A DNA stretch of 64,000 nucleotides. It comes from CALFBG01 sp045110315 (lineage in GTDB: Bacteria; Bacteroidota; Bacteroidia; Chitinophagales; Saprospiraceae). The notes under the pieces are model-generated. The model ran no database searches. It was not told the DNA's origin and saw nothing but the letters and a program-made list of their open reading frames with translations. Positions 18,596 through 27,788 of the stretch are shown here, in pieces (the first letter of the stretch is position 1; each line of letters starts with the position of its first letter). Made by a program: the position numbers and the translations under genes. The stretch covers positions 58,965-122,964 of the forward strand of contig JBGCFY010000033.1 in assembly GCA_045110315.1 (NCBI GenBank), read 5' to 3'.

Positions 18596-19075
18596 AATTC
18601 TTATACCTTGTTTTGTTCCTTTCCTTCCATCCTTCTTTCTAAGAATAGCAAAAACAGCAGAACTTCCCTCAAAGAAAGAATTTTATCCTTAGAACTTCTC
18701 ATAGTTCCGCTATTTTATTTTGCATTTTGGAGATGTTATCTTAAAAAAGCGATGTGATGCCTTTTCTGGGGAGAGAAGCTTTGCCGATAAATTTATAGAT
18801 TTGACGATGGCTCTTCGTAATTTTGAATTGCTTCAAAACCCTAGGTTAACACTAAATTCTTTAGCTTTGGCTTTCTAAATTTCGTTTCCTTCCATCTCGA
18901 AATTCCACACTTCTATTTAGGAAATTCAAGTCAGACCCTTATCTTTGGCAAACTACTCTGCAATCGTTAGCCATAAAGTGGTGCTCAAAAATGGCTAGCT
19001 TTTAGCACTAAGTTAAGTGCTTAACCTAATGAAGTTATTTAGAAATCCTACACTGGAAATCTCCATTTAAAAAAA
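18596..19075. other. Divergent intergenic region
   Basis: About 480 bp between the divergent dehydrogenase and lipoprotein genes. I find no reading frame of protein-like composition, no strong inverted repeat and no RNA gene. It should hold the two promoters. Confidence 0.5.
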
Positions 19076-19081
19076 TTGATC

Positions 19082-19801
19082 ATGAATTTTCGTTTTACCT
19101 TATTGAGTTATCTAGCATTTTTACTTTTTTTAGGGAGTTGTACCAACGAGCAAAATGCAGATACGAACAGCAATAAAATTACTGCCACTACCTCACAACA
19201 GACCTTTACTAATTTCTACGTTAGATACCTAGAAGACGATCAGGAGTTGAAAGCAGAAGCTATTTTTAAAATTGGAGATTCGCTTAAAACCGCGACCGCA
19301 CAAGCTATTCAAAGTGTTTCCTTTGAAAATACACCGATGACAATTAAAGACCTTGGAAAAAATGGTATCCGTTACCGTTCTAAAAAGTCAGGTCAAAGTT
19401 TTAAAGAAAAATATACTTTTAATGCTCAGCTCGACTCAAAAATAAGTATTGACTATCCTTTAAGCATCAATACCGTGAATAGTTTTTCGATCAAAGAAAA
19501 ACAAGTTCGTCGTTCAAAAGGAGTAACCATTACTTGGGATGGAACGCCATTGGTAAAAGGAGAACTATTGGTCGTATTCTTTGTCAATCCAGATAAAAAA
19601 CCCGTTAGTTTTACCATTAATGGTCCGACCAACAAATCGGAGGTATTCTTAGAAGCTAAAAACCTAAGTCGGTTAAAAGCAGGAGAAGGGAAATTACGCC
19701 TGATTCGCAAAGTACTCAATCGCCTCGATGAAGCTCCACAGAATATTGAATCCGTCATTGAATATTACACGAGACCTATAAATATTATTATTGCAGAATA
19801 A
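19082..19801 (+). CDS. Putative lipoprotein of unknown function
   Basis: A 239-residue protein starting at ATG 19082; a TTG two codons upstream is not needed. The N-terminus is a lipoprotein signal (hydrophobic stretch LLSYLAFLLFLGSC, lipobox Cys about residue 20) followed by a polar Asn/Thr-rich linker. The body is mainly beta-like (FYVRYLEDDQELKAEAIFKIGD, VSFTINGPTNKSEVFLEAKNLSRL) and ends with an IESVIEYYTRPINIIIAE segment. I do not recognise a family. It stands alone between gene-poor gaps upstream of carB. Confidence 0.7.
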   Translation: MNFRFTLLSYLAFLLFLGSCTNEQNADTNSNKITATTSQQTFTNFYVRYLEDDQELKAEAIFKIGDSLKTATAQAIQSVSFENTPMTIKDLGKNGIRYRSKKSGQSFKEKYTFNAQLDSKISIDYPLSINTVNSFSIKEKQVRRSKGVTITWDGTPLVKGELLVVFFVNPDKKPVSFTINGPTNKSEVFLEAKNLSRLKAGEGKLRLIRKVLNRLDEAPQNIESVIEYYTRPINIIIAE

Positions 19802-20122
19802 AACTTGTTTCATCTTATAGGTAATAGCCTGTCCCAAACTTTAACGACGAAATACATTGATACTGCTGCACGGTCTATGCTAAGACCTATAATTAACAAT
19901 TTGTAGCCGAATCTGTTTTTTCTTTTAATTTAAGTAGATTAACCTAATAAATTAGCTTAATTATTAACAGTTTGCACTAGTAAGTTTTCGCAGGTTTAGT
20001 TTTAGCATAACACTACGCTCTATTTTTTTTTAAAAATATCCAGCATATCTTCTAAATACAATGATTCGCTAACTATCTTTGCGGGCGATTTGGACATTCA
20101 CCTATTAAATCCTTTTTGCGCC
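19802..20122. other. Intergenic region upstream of carB
   Basis: About 320 bp, AT-rich, without a gene. The only recognisable signal is the carB -10-type element near its right end. Confidence 0.5.
20074..20081 (+). promoter_or_regulatory. Predicted -7 element of the carB promoter
   Basis: TATCTTTG exactly fits the Bacteroidota TAnnTTTG element, about 40 bp before the carB ATG. A TTG -33 element at the expected spacing is not evident, so this rests on the -7 match only. Confidence 0.4.
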
Positions 20123-22939
20123 ATGCCTAAAGATACTACCATTAAATCTGTGTTAATCATCGGAAGCGGAGCGATTATTATTGGACAAGCTTGCGAATTC
20201 GATTACTCTGGAACTCAGGCTTCTAAATCCCTTCGAGAAGAAGGCGTTGAAGTCACACTGATCAACTCCAATCCGGCAACGATTATGACGGATCCCGTTA
20301 CTGCTGATCACATTTACCTTTTACCATTGACTGTAGAAAGCATCATCCAAATTTTGGAAGAGCGACAAATTGATGCGGTTTTGCCAACTATGGGTGGACA
20401 AACAGCTCTAAACCTTGCCATCGAAGTAGGAAAACACGGCGTGTGGGAAAAGTATGGTGTCCGGTTAGTCGGGGTTGATCTAGAAGCGATTGAACTTGCG
20501 GAAAATCGAGAAGCATTTCGAAAGTTAATGATTGATATTGGGATGAAAGTAGCGCCTTCTTTTATTGCTAATTCTTTTCTAGAAGGAAAAGAAGCGGCTC
20601 AAAAGATTGGTTATCCACTCGTTATTCGTCCTTCGTATACGCTTGGTGGCTACGGTGGTGGTTTTGTCCACGACGCAAGTGAGTTTGATGAATGTTTACA
20701 AAGAGGCTTAAATGCTTCCCCCACCCATGAAGTCTTGGTGGAACAAGCCGTTTTAGGTTGGAAAGAGTTCGAACTTGAACTTTTACGAGATAATGCAGAC
20801 AACGTAATTATCATTTGTACCGTAGAGAATTTAGACCCGATGGGTATTCATACAGGTGATAGTATTACCGTCGCTCCTGCGATGACCCTTTCGGATACGG
20901 CTTACCAACAGATGCGGAATGATGCGATGGTCATGATGCGTTCTTTAGGAAATTTTGCTGGTGGCTGTAATGTACAATTTGCAATCAACCCTGAAACAGA
21001 AGAATTAATTGCGATTGAAATTAACCCTAGAGTTTCACGTTCTTCTGCCCTAGCGAGTAAAGCTACAGGATACCCGATTGCTAAAGTTGCCGCAAAATTG
21101 GCGATTGGTTATAATTTAGATGAATTAAAAAATCAAATTACTCAAACTACTTCTGCTTACTTCGAACCTACCCTAGATTATGTCATCGTTAAAATGCCGC
21201 GTTGGAATTTCGAAAAATTCCACGGTGCCAATCATAGCTTAGGACTACAAATGAAATCCGTAGGAGAAGTGATGGCAATTGGTAGAAACTTCTTGGAAGC
21301 GTTACAAAAGGCTTGTCAATCGCAGGAGAACAATCGTTTTGGATTGGGTGCCGATAAAAAAGAATGGATCAGAACTTCTGATATTCTAGATCGTTTAGAG
21401 CAAGTAAGCGACGATCGAATCTACCGTTTGAAAGATGCATTGCGATTGGGTGTTCCTGTTAATACCGTACAGAAATTAACCCGAATTGATCCTTGGTACA
21501 TTAACCAAATCAAGCGTTTGGTGAAAATGGAAGAGCGCGTGATTCGGTATAACGTAGCAGAAGATATTCCAGAAGATTTCTTTAGAGAATTAAAAGAAGT
21601 AGGTTATTCCGATGCGCAGATTGCTTGGCTCATGCGGATTAAAGAAACAGACGTTACGAAACAACGTAAGAAATTAAATATCCGTAGAACCTACAAGTTA
21701 GTAGATACTTGCGCTGCCGAATTTGAAGCGCAAACGCCCTACTACTATTCTACTTTCGATCAAGAAAATGAAAGTGTTCCTTCAAAAAATAAAAAAATTA
21801 TCGTCCTTGGGTCTGGCCCAAATAGAATCGGACAAGGAATCGAATTTGATTACTGCTGTGTACACGGTTTGATGGCCATCAAAGAAGCTGGATACGATGC
21901 GATTATGATTAATTGTAATCCTGAAACAGTTTCTACCGATTTTGATTTAGCGGATAAATTGTATTTTGAACCTGTTTATTGGGAGCACATTGAGGAAATT
22001 CTAGAATTAGAACAACCTGAAGGTGTGATTATTCAACTAGGGGGACAAACTGCCCTGAAACTAGCGGAACAGTTTCATCGAGCGGGCGTGAAAATATTTG
22101 GTACGGATTATAAATCAATGGACTTAGCGGAAGATCGCGGTGCATTTTCTGATTTGCTAAAGGCGCTACACGTTCCTTATCCTAAATATGGTGTTGCCAA
22201 TGATACTGACGAAGCATTAGCTATTGCCAATCGAGTAACTTATCCTGTATTGGTTAGACCTTCTTACGTTTTGGGTGGTCAGCGCATGCGAATTGTCATC
22301 AACGATGATGAATTGGAACGACATGTATTGAGTATTTTCAAGCACATGCCAGATAATAAGGTATTGGTTGATCAATTCTTAGAAAGAGCAAAAGAGGCTG
22401 AAATTGATGCGATCTGCGACGGAGAATCGGTTCATATTATGGGCATCATGGAACACATTGAACCGGCAGGAATTCACTCTGGTGATAGTTCAGCGGTGTT
22501 ACCGACCTATAGTTTATCCGATGAGATTCTAGAAACGATGATTACTTATACGCGTAAATTAGCCTTGGCGTTGAACACTCGTGGTTTGATTAATATTCAA
22601 TTTGCCATCAAAGGCGATCAAGTTTACGTCATTGAAGCTAACCCAAGAGCTTCTCGAACAACGCCGTTTATTGCTAAAGCTTACCAGGTTCCGTACCTAA
22701 AAATTGCAACGATGGTTATGCTTGGAGAGAAGAAGTTGAGTGATTTTGAAATCAACAAAAACTTAGATGGTTACGCGATTAAAGTTCCCGTATTCTCTTT
22801 CCACAAATTCCCTAATGTTGATAAAAAATTAGGACCAGAGATGAAATCAACGGGAGAAGAAATTAGATTTATTAAGGATTTAACGGATCCTTTTTTCAGA
22901 GAATTAGATCGAAATCGTTCTATGTATTTGTATCGCTAA
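20123..22939 (+). CDS. carB: Carbamoyl-phosphate synthase large subunit lacking the allosteric domain
   Basis: Makes carbamoyl phosphate for pyrimidine and arginine synthesis from bicarbonate, two ATP and ammonia supplied by CarA. Two homologous ATP-grasp halves are visible: first half with LIIGSGAIIIGQACEFDYSG and RPSYTLGGYGGG (about residues 10-390), the oligomerisation domain (about 400-540), second half with VLGSGPNRIGQGIEFDYCC and RPSYVLGGQRM (about 550-935). At 938 residues it ends just after VFSFHKFPNVDKKLGPEMKS, where E. coli CarB (1073) continues into the MGS-like allosteric domain; that domain is absent and no remnant follows the stop. ATG 20123 gives the usual N-terminus; a TTG at 20090 is rejected. 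CarA is not in the window. Confidence 0.95.
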   Translation: MPKDTTIKSVLIIGSGAIIIGQACEFDYSGTQASKSLREEGVEVTLINSNPATIMTDPVTADHIYLLPLTVESIIQILEERQIDAVLPTMGGQTALNLAIEVGKHGVWEKYGVRLVGVDLEAIELAENREAFRKLMIDIGMKVAPSFIANSFLEGKEAAQKIGYPLVIRPSYTLGGYGGGFVHDASEFDECLQRGLNASPTHEVLVEQAVLGWKEFELELLRDNADNVIIICTVENLDPMGIHTGDSITVAPAMTLSDTAYQQMRNDAMVMMRSLGNFAGGCNVQFAINPETEELIAIEINPRVSRSSALASKATGYPIAKVAAKLAIGYNLDELKNQITQTTSAYFEPTLDYVIVKMPRWNFEKFHGANHSLGLQMKSVGEVMAIGRNFLEALQKACQSQENNRFGLGADKKEWIRTSDILDRLEQVSDDRIYRLKDALRLGVPVNTVQKLTRIDPWYINQIKRLVKMEERVIRYNVAEDIPEDFFRELKEVGYSDAQIAWLMRIKETDVTKQRKKLNIRRTYKLVDTCAAEFEAQTPYYYSTFDQENESVPSKNKKIIVLGSGPNRIGQGIEFDYCCVHGLMAIKEAGYDAIMINCNPETVSTDFDLADKLYFEPVYWEHIEEILELEQPEGVIIQLGGQTALKLAEQFHRAGVKIFGTDYKSMDLAEDRGAFSDLLKALHVPYPKYGVANDTDEALAIANRVTYPVLVRPSYVLGGQRMRIVINDDELERHVLSIFKHMPDNKVLVDQFLERAKEAEIDAICDGESVHIMGIMEHIEPAGIHSGDSSAVLPTYSLSDEILETMITYTRKLALALNTRGLINIQFAIKGDQVYVIEANPRASRTTPFIAKAYQVPYLKIATMVMLGEKKLSDFEINKNLDGYAIKVPVFSFHKFPNVDKKLGPEMKSTGEEIRFIKDLTDPFFRELDRNRSMYLYR

Positions 22940-22987
22940 AATAAATTTTAACACTCGTACTTAAACGATTTTCGATTAGTTTGGCAG

Positions 22988-23038
22988 AGCCATTTAAACG
23001 CCGCCGCGTATCTTACGTAGCAGAATGTTTGAATGGCT
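22988..23038. terminator. Stem-loop downstream of carB
   Basis: AGCCATTTAAAC at 22988-22999 pairs with GTTTGAATGGCT at 23027-23038 with one mismatch; the 27-nt loop contains a smaller CGTA-TCT-TACG stem. A short T-containing stretch follows. It is the best candidate terminator for carB in a 340-bp gap that otherwise shows nothing. Confidence 0.45.
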
Positions 23039-23281
23039 TTGTTCATTTTAAGCACTAAGACAGAATTAATTCACTTATTAACTTGCATCATCTTTTGAGC
23101 AGTCTCTTCGTTACTCAAAATCTAACACCATTTAATGGTAAAAAAATTTTGTATTAGTACTTAAATTGTATTAAATTTTGAAGCGGGTCAAGGTACGAAA
23201 GATCAGGCAAGTTGATTAGGTGTTTTAATTTGTCTTGGCTCTTATTTGATTTATCGGCAGATTTATTGTATTATTCATTTT

Positions 23282-24055
23282 ATGAAGACAAAAAAAGAAA
23301 TTGTAGAAAACTGGTTGCCTCGATACACCGGTACGGCACTAGAAGAATTTGGAGACTATATCATTTTAGTCAATTTCAGTAAGTACGTTTATACTTTTGC
23401 AGAATGGAATAAAGTAGAAGTAAAAGGAAAAGATCGTTCGATGCTCTCCGCAACGGCAGGTAATATCACCATTATCAACTTTGGAATGGGAAGTCCTAAC
23501 GCGGGTACTATTATTGACCTGCTTACTGCCGTTAAACCCAAAGCTGCTTTATTTTTAGGCAAGTGTGGTGGACTCAAAAGCAAAAAGAATAAAGTAGGAG
23601 ATTTAATTCTTCCTATTGCTGCTATCCGAGGAGAAGGAACCTCTAACGATTACTTACCACCCGAAGTCCCTGCCTTACCTTCTTTTGCTTTACAAAAAGC
23701 CATTTCAACAACGATTCGAGAATACGATAATGATTACTGGACTGGAACCGTTTATACGACGAACAAACGGGTTTGGGAACATCGGAAAGATTTCAAAAAA
23801 TACTTGAAATCACTACGGCCAATTGCCATTGATATGGAAACAGCTACCATTTTTGTTGCAGCGTTTAAAAATCATATTCCTGCGGGCGCATTACTTTTAG
23901 TTTCTGATATGCCGATGATTCCAGAAGGTGTTAAGACGGAAGAAAGCGACAAAGTAGTTACCAGTAGTTTTGCGGATTTGCACTTAAAAATTGGTATTGA
24001 TTCCTTGAAGAAATTGATCAATAATGACTTAACGGTACGACACTTGCGTTTTTAG
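23282..24055 (+). CDS. amn: AMP nucleosidase (Bacteroidota type)
   Basis: A 257-residue enzyme of the nucleoside phosphorylase superfamily that would split AMP into adenine and ribose 5-phosphate. Recognisable elements are ITIINFGMGSPNAGTIIDLL, ALFLGKCGGLKSKKNKVGDLILP (about residues 95-118) and the substrate-binding IAIDMETATIFVAAF with its catalytic acidic residue late in the protein (LLLVSDMPM). The short single-domain form, without the N-terminal domain of E. coli Amn, is the one seen in Bacteroidota. ATG 23282 was chosen; the frame extends 12 codons upstream without homology. A purine phosphorylase role cannot be fully excluded. Confidence 0.82.
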   Translation: MKTKKEIVENWLPRYTGTALEEFGDYIILVNFSKYVYTFAEWNKVEVKGKDRSMLSATAGNITIINFGMGSPNAGTIIDLLTAVKPKAALFLGKCGGLKSKKNKVGDLILPIAAIRGEGTSNDYLPPEVPALPSFALQKAISTTIREYDNDYWTGTVYTTNKRVWEHRKDFKKYLKSLRPIAIDMETATIFVAAFKNHIPAGALLLVSDMPMIPEGVKTEESDKVVTSSFADLHLKIGIDSLKKLINNDLTVRHLRF

Positions 24056-24066
24056 AACCCTTAAGT

Positions 24067-24094
24067 TAAAATACTAGCCTTGTGGCTAATTTTA
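24067..24094. terminator. Bidirectional terminator between convergent genes
   Basis: TAAAAT-(AC)-TAGCC pairs with GGCTA-ATTTTA around TTGT, bounded by A and T tracts, between the ends of amn and the convergent oxidoreductase gene. It overlaps the oxidoreductase stop codon. Confidence 0.6.
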
Positions 24095-25105
24095 TACGTT
24101 AACGACCACTTTTCCAATCGTCTTTCCCGTTTGAAAAAGTCGAATGGCATCTGGCAAATCGTGGAAAGAGAATTCGTGCCCAACGTGCGGTTTTGCTAAA
24201 TTTAATGCCATTACTTCTGATAGAACTTCTTCCATCAGTGCAGCGCGTTCGTATAACCAAATCAAGTTAAACCCCATAATTGATTTATTCAATTCGATTA
24301 TTTTCTGTGGATCAATTTTAGGGCGAGTGAGGTAATGATAGATCAGTTTCAAATAATTCGGACGATTGCCCGGTGAAGCGTAGCGCGCAGAACCGTAGAC
24401 AATCATTCTTCCCTGTTGTGCAAGCAAATCATAACCAATTTTAAAAATTCGTCCGCCAATACATTCCATAATAATCGCCAGTTCTCGATCGCTTAAACTT
24501 TCCGTTAGCTTACGTCTAAATTGTCGATCTCTCACAATCACATCGTCGTATCCTTCCGCACGAAGAAAGTCCACTTTATCCGGTCGCCCAACGGTACCAA
24601 TGGTATAAGCATCATATTTTTTTGCAATTCGATTTGCCAAAATTCCGACACCTCCCGCAGCACTATGAATCAGAATCGTTTGTCCTTTTTGGATATTCCC
24701 CAATCGTTTCAAACCATAGTAAGCCGTTAGCACTTGCACCAAAAATGCAGCACCTTCTTGAAAGTTCCACGATGCTGGTAAACTTCGCACATAGCGAGCA
24801 TCAATATTCAAATGAGAAGCGTACGCTCCAAAGCGGGTCACTCCCATGATTCGATCTCCTACTTGATATTGAGATACTTCCGCACCTTTGGCAATCACCG
24901 TTCCGGCATATTCTAAACCGGGTATAAAACGTCCCGCGGGAGTCGCACCATATAACCCCCAAATGGCGAAAACATCGGCAAAATTCAACCCAATCGCTTT
25001 TACCGCAATGCTCACTTCTTGTGGTCCAGGTGGCGATAATTCTATAGTCTCCAGTTTCATATTACTTAGACTTCCTGCTTTGAGGCGATAGACTTGGGCT
25101 TTCAT
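24092..25105 (-). CDS. Zinc-independent MDR oxidoreductase (quinone reductase / VAT1-like)
   Basis: A 337-residue NADPH-dependent medium-chain dehydrogenase/reductase. The GroES-like N-domain carries GLNFADVFAIWGLYG and FIPGLEYAGTV (about residues 38-72); the nucleotide-binding motif is HSAAGGVG (about 148-155). The structural-zinc cysteines of alcohol dehydrogenases are absent, which places it with quinone oxidoreductase/enoyl reductase and VAT1-like members. The C-terminal FSFHDLPDAIRLFQTGKTIGKVVV is typical. It lies 4 bp downstream of the multihaem cytochrome gene on the same strand, so they form a transcription unit; a shared redox role is possible but not shown. Confidence 0.85.
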   Translation of the reverse strand: MKAQVYRLKAGSLSNMKLETIELSPPGPQEVSIAVKAIGLNFADVFAIWGLYGATPAGRFIPGLEYAGTVIAKGAEVSQYQVGDRIMGVTRFGAYASHLNIDARYVRSLPASWNFQEGAAFLVQVLTAYYGLKRLGNIQKGQTILIHSAAGGVGILANRIAKKYDAYTIGTVGRPDKVDFLRAEGYDDVIVRDRQFRRKLTESLSDRELAIIMECIGGRIFKIGYDLLAQQGRMIVYGSARYASPGNRPNYLKLIYHYLTRPKIDPQKIIELNKSIMGFNLIWLYERAALMEEVLSEVMALNLAKPHVGHEFSFHDLPDAIRLFQTGKTIGKVVVNV

Positions 25106-25109
25106 AAGC

Positions 25110-27047
25110 TTATTTTAATTGTAAAAATAACTCCTTCGCTTTAGCGTTAGTTGGATTGAGGGCTAGGATGCGATGTAGCATTTTGCGGGTAGCAGGGATT
25201 TCTTTTTTTAACAACAGCATTGCTAATTTATTCATCAACGCTTGCTCATAATCAGGATCTAGTGCGATCGCCCGATCGTACAATGCTTCCCCTGCTTCGT
25301 ACTTTGCTTGCAGCACATAGACGTATCCTAAGTTACTCAAGGCTACTTTTCGTTTCGGGTTTTCCGTAATAACAAATTCTAAAGTTTGTTGTGCTTGTGC
25401 GATCTGCTTATTTTGCAAATAGCTCAATCCAAGTTTTTCTTGAAAATCTAAATTATAATATTGTGCTTTTGTAGCGCGCTGATAATAACGCTCTGCTGCT
25501 GCAAATTGTCCTAGTCGATAAAACGCTTCGCCCATCCGATAATTGGTCCAAGCGTCTTCGATGTTGGCAGCGGTCGCTTGTGGTGCTAATTTTGTAATCG
25601 TAAGATAATCCGCTTTCGCAAAATAGTAATGAATACTCGTTTTGATTTTCAACGGGGAGTCTTCTTTGACGCTTTCTAAATACCAAGCAACAGAATCCAA
25701 CATTCCTGCATGATCGACGTATTTGTCGTATAATGCTAGATAACCTCTTGCCATATCCAGTGGTGTTCCTTTTTCTTTGGTTAAAATTTCTAAACCTAGG
25801 AATTTTGCAATGGCAGTCTTTTTTTCTTCCGTTACTATTTTCTCCTTTTTCGCCGTGGTATTGCTAATATAATGGTCTGTAATGTTAACGTGTGGAATAT
25901 CTATACTTCCCGATTTTTGCATATGACAAGCCACACAATTATCTGCTTCTTTCGTTCGCTCGCTCAGTGGTGCTATACACAGCTTTTGAGTTTCATTTTG
26001 GTGACAAGATTGACAAGCGTCATTGTACTGAGCCTTTTTGGTCGTCGCAACACTGTGGTGTGGATTGTGGCAAGTAAGGCAACTCATTTCCTCAGATTGA
26101 AGGTAGCAAGGACTAATCCTCAGGCGATCCGCCTGAGATGCCATGATGAATTTTTCGTGTAAATGTGAATATCTGGGCAGGTAAACATTCATGATATCCG
26201 AGAGTTTCATCCCTGGTTTGAAATCAAAATAAGTTTTTCCTTCTTCGAGTACGGAGACGCCTTGCAGATGGCAGCGTTGGCAGAGATCCATCTGCAAATC
26301 GCGGGAGAGATGTTTGGGATTAACGATACTGTAATCAATGTATTTGGAAGTATCGACGATTTCGCCCGCGAGTTTTGCTTTGACGTGAATAGCGCCGGGA
26401 CCATGACAACGTTCGCATTCAATCCCCCGTGGCATTTCTTCGTACTTATTTAAAGAACCGGCAACCTGCTTTGGCAAGTGATTATGGCAAGTAATACATT
26501 CCTCTGTCAGTAAGCGACTAAAGCGTAAATTAGCCCCTTCAAAACCGGGCGCCATGTCCCAAGTTTCTTTTTGCGTGTAATAGGTAATTGGAGCTTGGAA
26601 AATATAACCATTAATCGATAGAATATGAGAATTTGTATGCTGACCAGAACCTACGATATAATCTATTTTCTCTACTCGCCGATGCGTCGTATCTCCATTT
26701 TCTAATCGGTATTCCAAAATATAAAAATCCTCTCCTTCAAAATAGGGCTTATAATAAAAGTTTGATTTTTTGTCGTAGACAATCGCGTGTTCATCAAATT
26801 TGGCGCTGGTTTTAGCACGACTGGCTAAGTCAAAAGAACGCCCCATTCCCGTATGTATAAAAGTCTGGTATACATTATCGTGACAAGAACGACAAGTCTG
26901 CATGCCTACGTATGCTACGGAATCTGCCAAGTTGAGAAACTTATGCGCCGCAATTTTATCGACCGTAGCGGGACCTTGATTGCAATAAACCAACAAGCTC
27001 GCCGCTAAGACAAGAAATGAATAGATAAGATTTCGAGCATTGAACAT
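25110..27047 (-). CDS. Seven-haem c-type cytochrome lipoprotein with C-terminal TPR repeats
   Basis: A 645-residue exported protein. The N-terminus is hydrophobic and has a possible lipobox Cys at residue 22 (SLLVYC, atypical Tyr at -1). Seven CxxCH haem-binding motifs lie between about residues 52 and 380: CRSCH, CITCH, CERCH, CQRCH, CLTCH, CQSCH, CVACH, in an order like the cytochrome c554/multihaem family. The last ~170 residues are TPR repeats (AWTNYRMGEAFYRLGQFAAA, ALSNLGYVYVLQAKYEAGEA). Such fusions are predicted periplasmic or surface electron carriers; the partner and electron acceptor are unknown. An oxidoreductase gene follows after 4 bp. A copy of the dispersed TTTTAAAACAACTT motif lies 75 bp upstream. 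Confidence 0.88.
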   Translation of the reverse strand: MFNARNLIYSFLVLAASLLVYCNQGPATVDKIAAHKFLNLADSVAYVGMQTCRSCHDNVYQTFIHTGMGRSFDLASRAKTSAKFDEHAIVYDKKSNFYYKPYFEGEDFYILEYRLENGDTTHRRVEKIDYIVGSGQHTNSHILSINGYIFQAPITYYTQKETWDMAPGFEGANLRFSRLLTEECITCHNHLPKQVAGSLNKYEEMPRGIECERCHGPGAIHVKAKLAGEIVDTSKYIDYSIVNPKHLSRDLQMDLCQRCHLQGVSVLEEGKTYFDFKPGMKLSDIMNVYLPRYSHLHEKFIMASQADRLRISPCYLQSEEMSCLTCHNPHHSVATTKKAQYNDACQSCHQNETQKLCIAPLSERTKEADNCVACHMQKSGSIDIPHVNITDHYISNTTAKKEKIVTEEKKTAIAKFLGLEILTKEKGTPLDMARGYLALYDKYVDHAGMLDSVAWYLESVKEDSPLKIKTSIHYYFAKADYLTITKLAPQATAANIEDAWTNYRMGEAFYRLGQFAAAERYYQRATKAQYYNLDFQEKLGLSYLQNKQIAQAQQTLEFVITENPKRKVALSNLGYVYVLQAKYEAGEALYDRAIALDPDYEQALMNKLAMLLLKKEIPATRKMLHRILALNPTNAKAKELFLQLK

Positions 27048-27121
27048 GCTTCAAAGATAAAAAGAAGTGCTGGAATATACAGTCGCTTGCGCAACTTTCG
27101 GAAGGATACAAGGCGAAGTTA

Positions 27122-27136
27122 TTTTAAAACAACTTA
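27122..27136. repeat. Copy of the GAAGTTGTTTTAAAA dispersed motif
   Basis: TTTTAAAACAACTTA matches the inverted form of the 15-bp motif at 14 of 15 positions. With the preceding GAAGTTA it makes a near-perfect palindrome centred on TTTTAAAA. It lies between gldH and the cytochrome gene. Confidence 0.55.
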
Positions 27137-27180
27137 CCGAAGAAAAAACAGCGAGGGGAAATCAGATTTAATTAAGTTAT

Positions 27181-27657
27181 CTACCGTTGCTTACCCGTAT
27201 CTTCTACTTTTAGTTTCATACTTGTAATGCCTGGTAATGGATTGATTCTCATGAATTGTTCCAGTCGAATCGTATGCTTCCCTAAGGTATTAAAATAAGC
27301 TTCGTTTTGTAAAAGAATTTCTACGGTACATTCTTCTTCGTTACAATCGCCTTTATTCCGCCCCATTTTGTCCATTAAATCAATTGATAGGACTTGGGCG
27401 ATGGGCTCCCTTTCGGGAAAAAGACTGTGGATTCGCAAATAGAGATTCTGCTTTGGATAAGTTTTTTCGTAATTGATGTCTAGCAACAAATTATACAACT
27501 TGAGGCTATCTGCAATTTCAAAATCAAAATCGAGTTGCTGATCGTAAGACCATTGTCCTTCGATAATCGGTACTTCTTTCTCTACGATATAATTCGGACC
27601 ACAAGCACTGATACTAAATGTAAGAAAAGGGATAAGAAAGAAGCCGATTTTTTTCAT
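27181..27657 (-). CDS. gldH: Gliding motility lipoprotein GldH
   Basis: A 158-residue lipoprotein from ATG 27657 (signal ending SISAC, lipid-modified Cys about residue 19). The body has the GldH pattern: WSYDQQLDFDFEIADSLKLYNLLLDINYE, YPKQNLYLRIH, and HTIRLEQFMRINPLPGITSMKLKVE at the C-terminus. GldH is required for gliding in Flavobacterium and belongs to the set of gliding/T9SS-associated proteins, although its exact role is not settled; presence alone does not prove motility. An ATG at 27669 would add four residues. It is monocistronic-looking, after the dnaJ terminator. Confidence 0.8.
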   Translation of the reverse strand: MKKIGFFLIPFLTFSISACGPNYIVEKEVPIIEGQWSYDQQLDFDFEIADSLKLYNLLLDINYEKTYPKQNLYLRIHSLFPEREPIAQVLSIDLMDKMGRNKGDCNEEECTVEILLQNEAYFNTLGKHTIRLEQFMRINPLPGITSMKLKVEDTGKQR

Positions 27658-27732
27658 AATGGAACGCAAATAATGGAAAAGATAAAACTTAATCTCGTGA
27701 CTGATAGCAGTTAGAGTAAATATGACTTTAAA

Positions 27733-27779
27733 CTAAGATGCTGGAATTTGTTTCCAAATTCCAGCATCTCAATCTTAGT
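27733..27779 (-). terminator. Strong stem-loop after dnaJ
   Basis: GATGCTGGAATTTG at 27737-27750 pairs perfectly with CAAATTCCAGCATC at 27755-27768 (14 bp, 4-nt loop), with CTAAG/CTTAG repeats flanking. It lies just past the dnaJ stop. The T-tract is weak on the minus strand, but the stem is the strongest in the region. Confidence 0.7.
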
Positions 27780-27788
27780 AACGAACTA

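Noticed and set aside
22940..23281. Possible continuation of CarB after a frameshift
   Set aside because: I looked for MGS-domain-like sequence in the other frames of this gap and found none, so the short form is taken as real.
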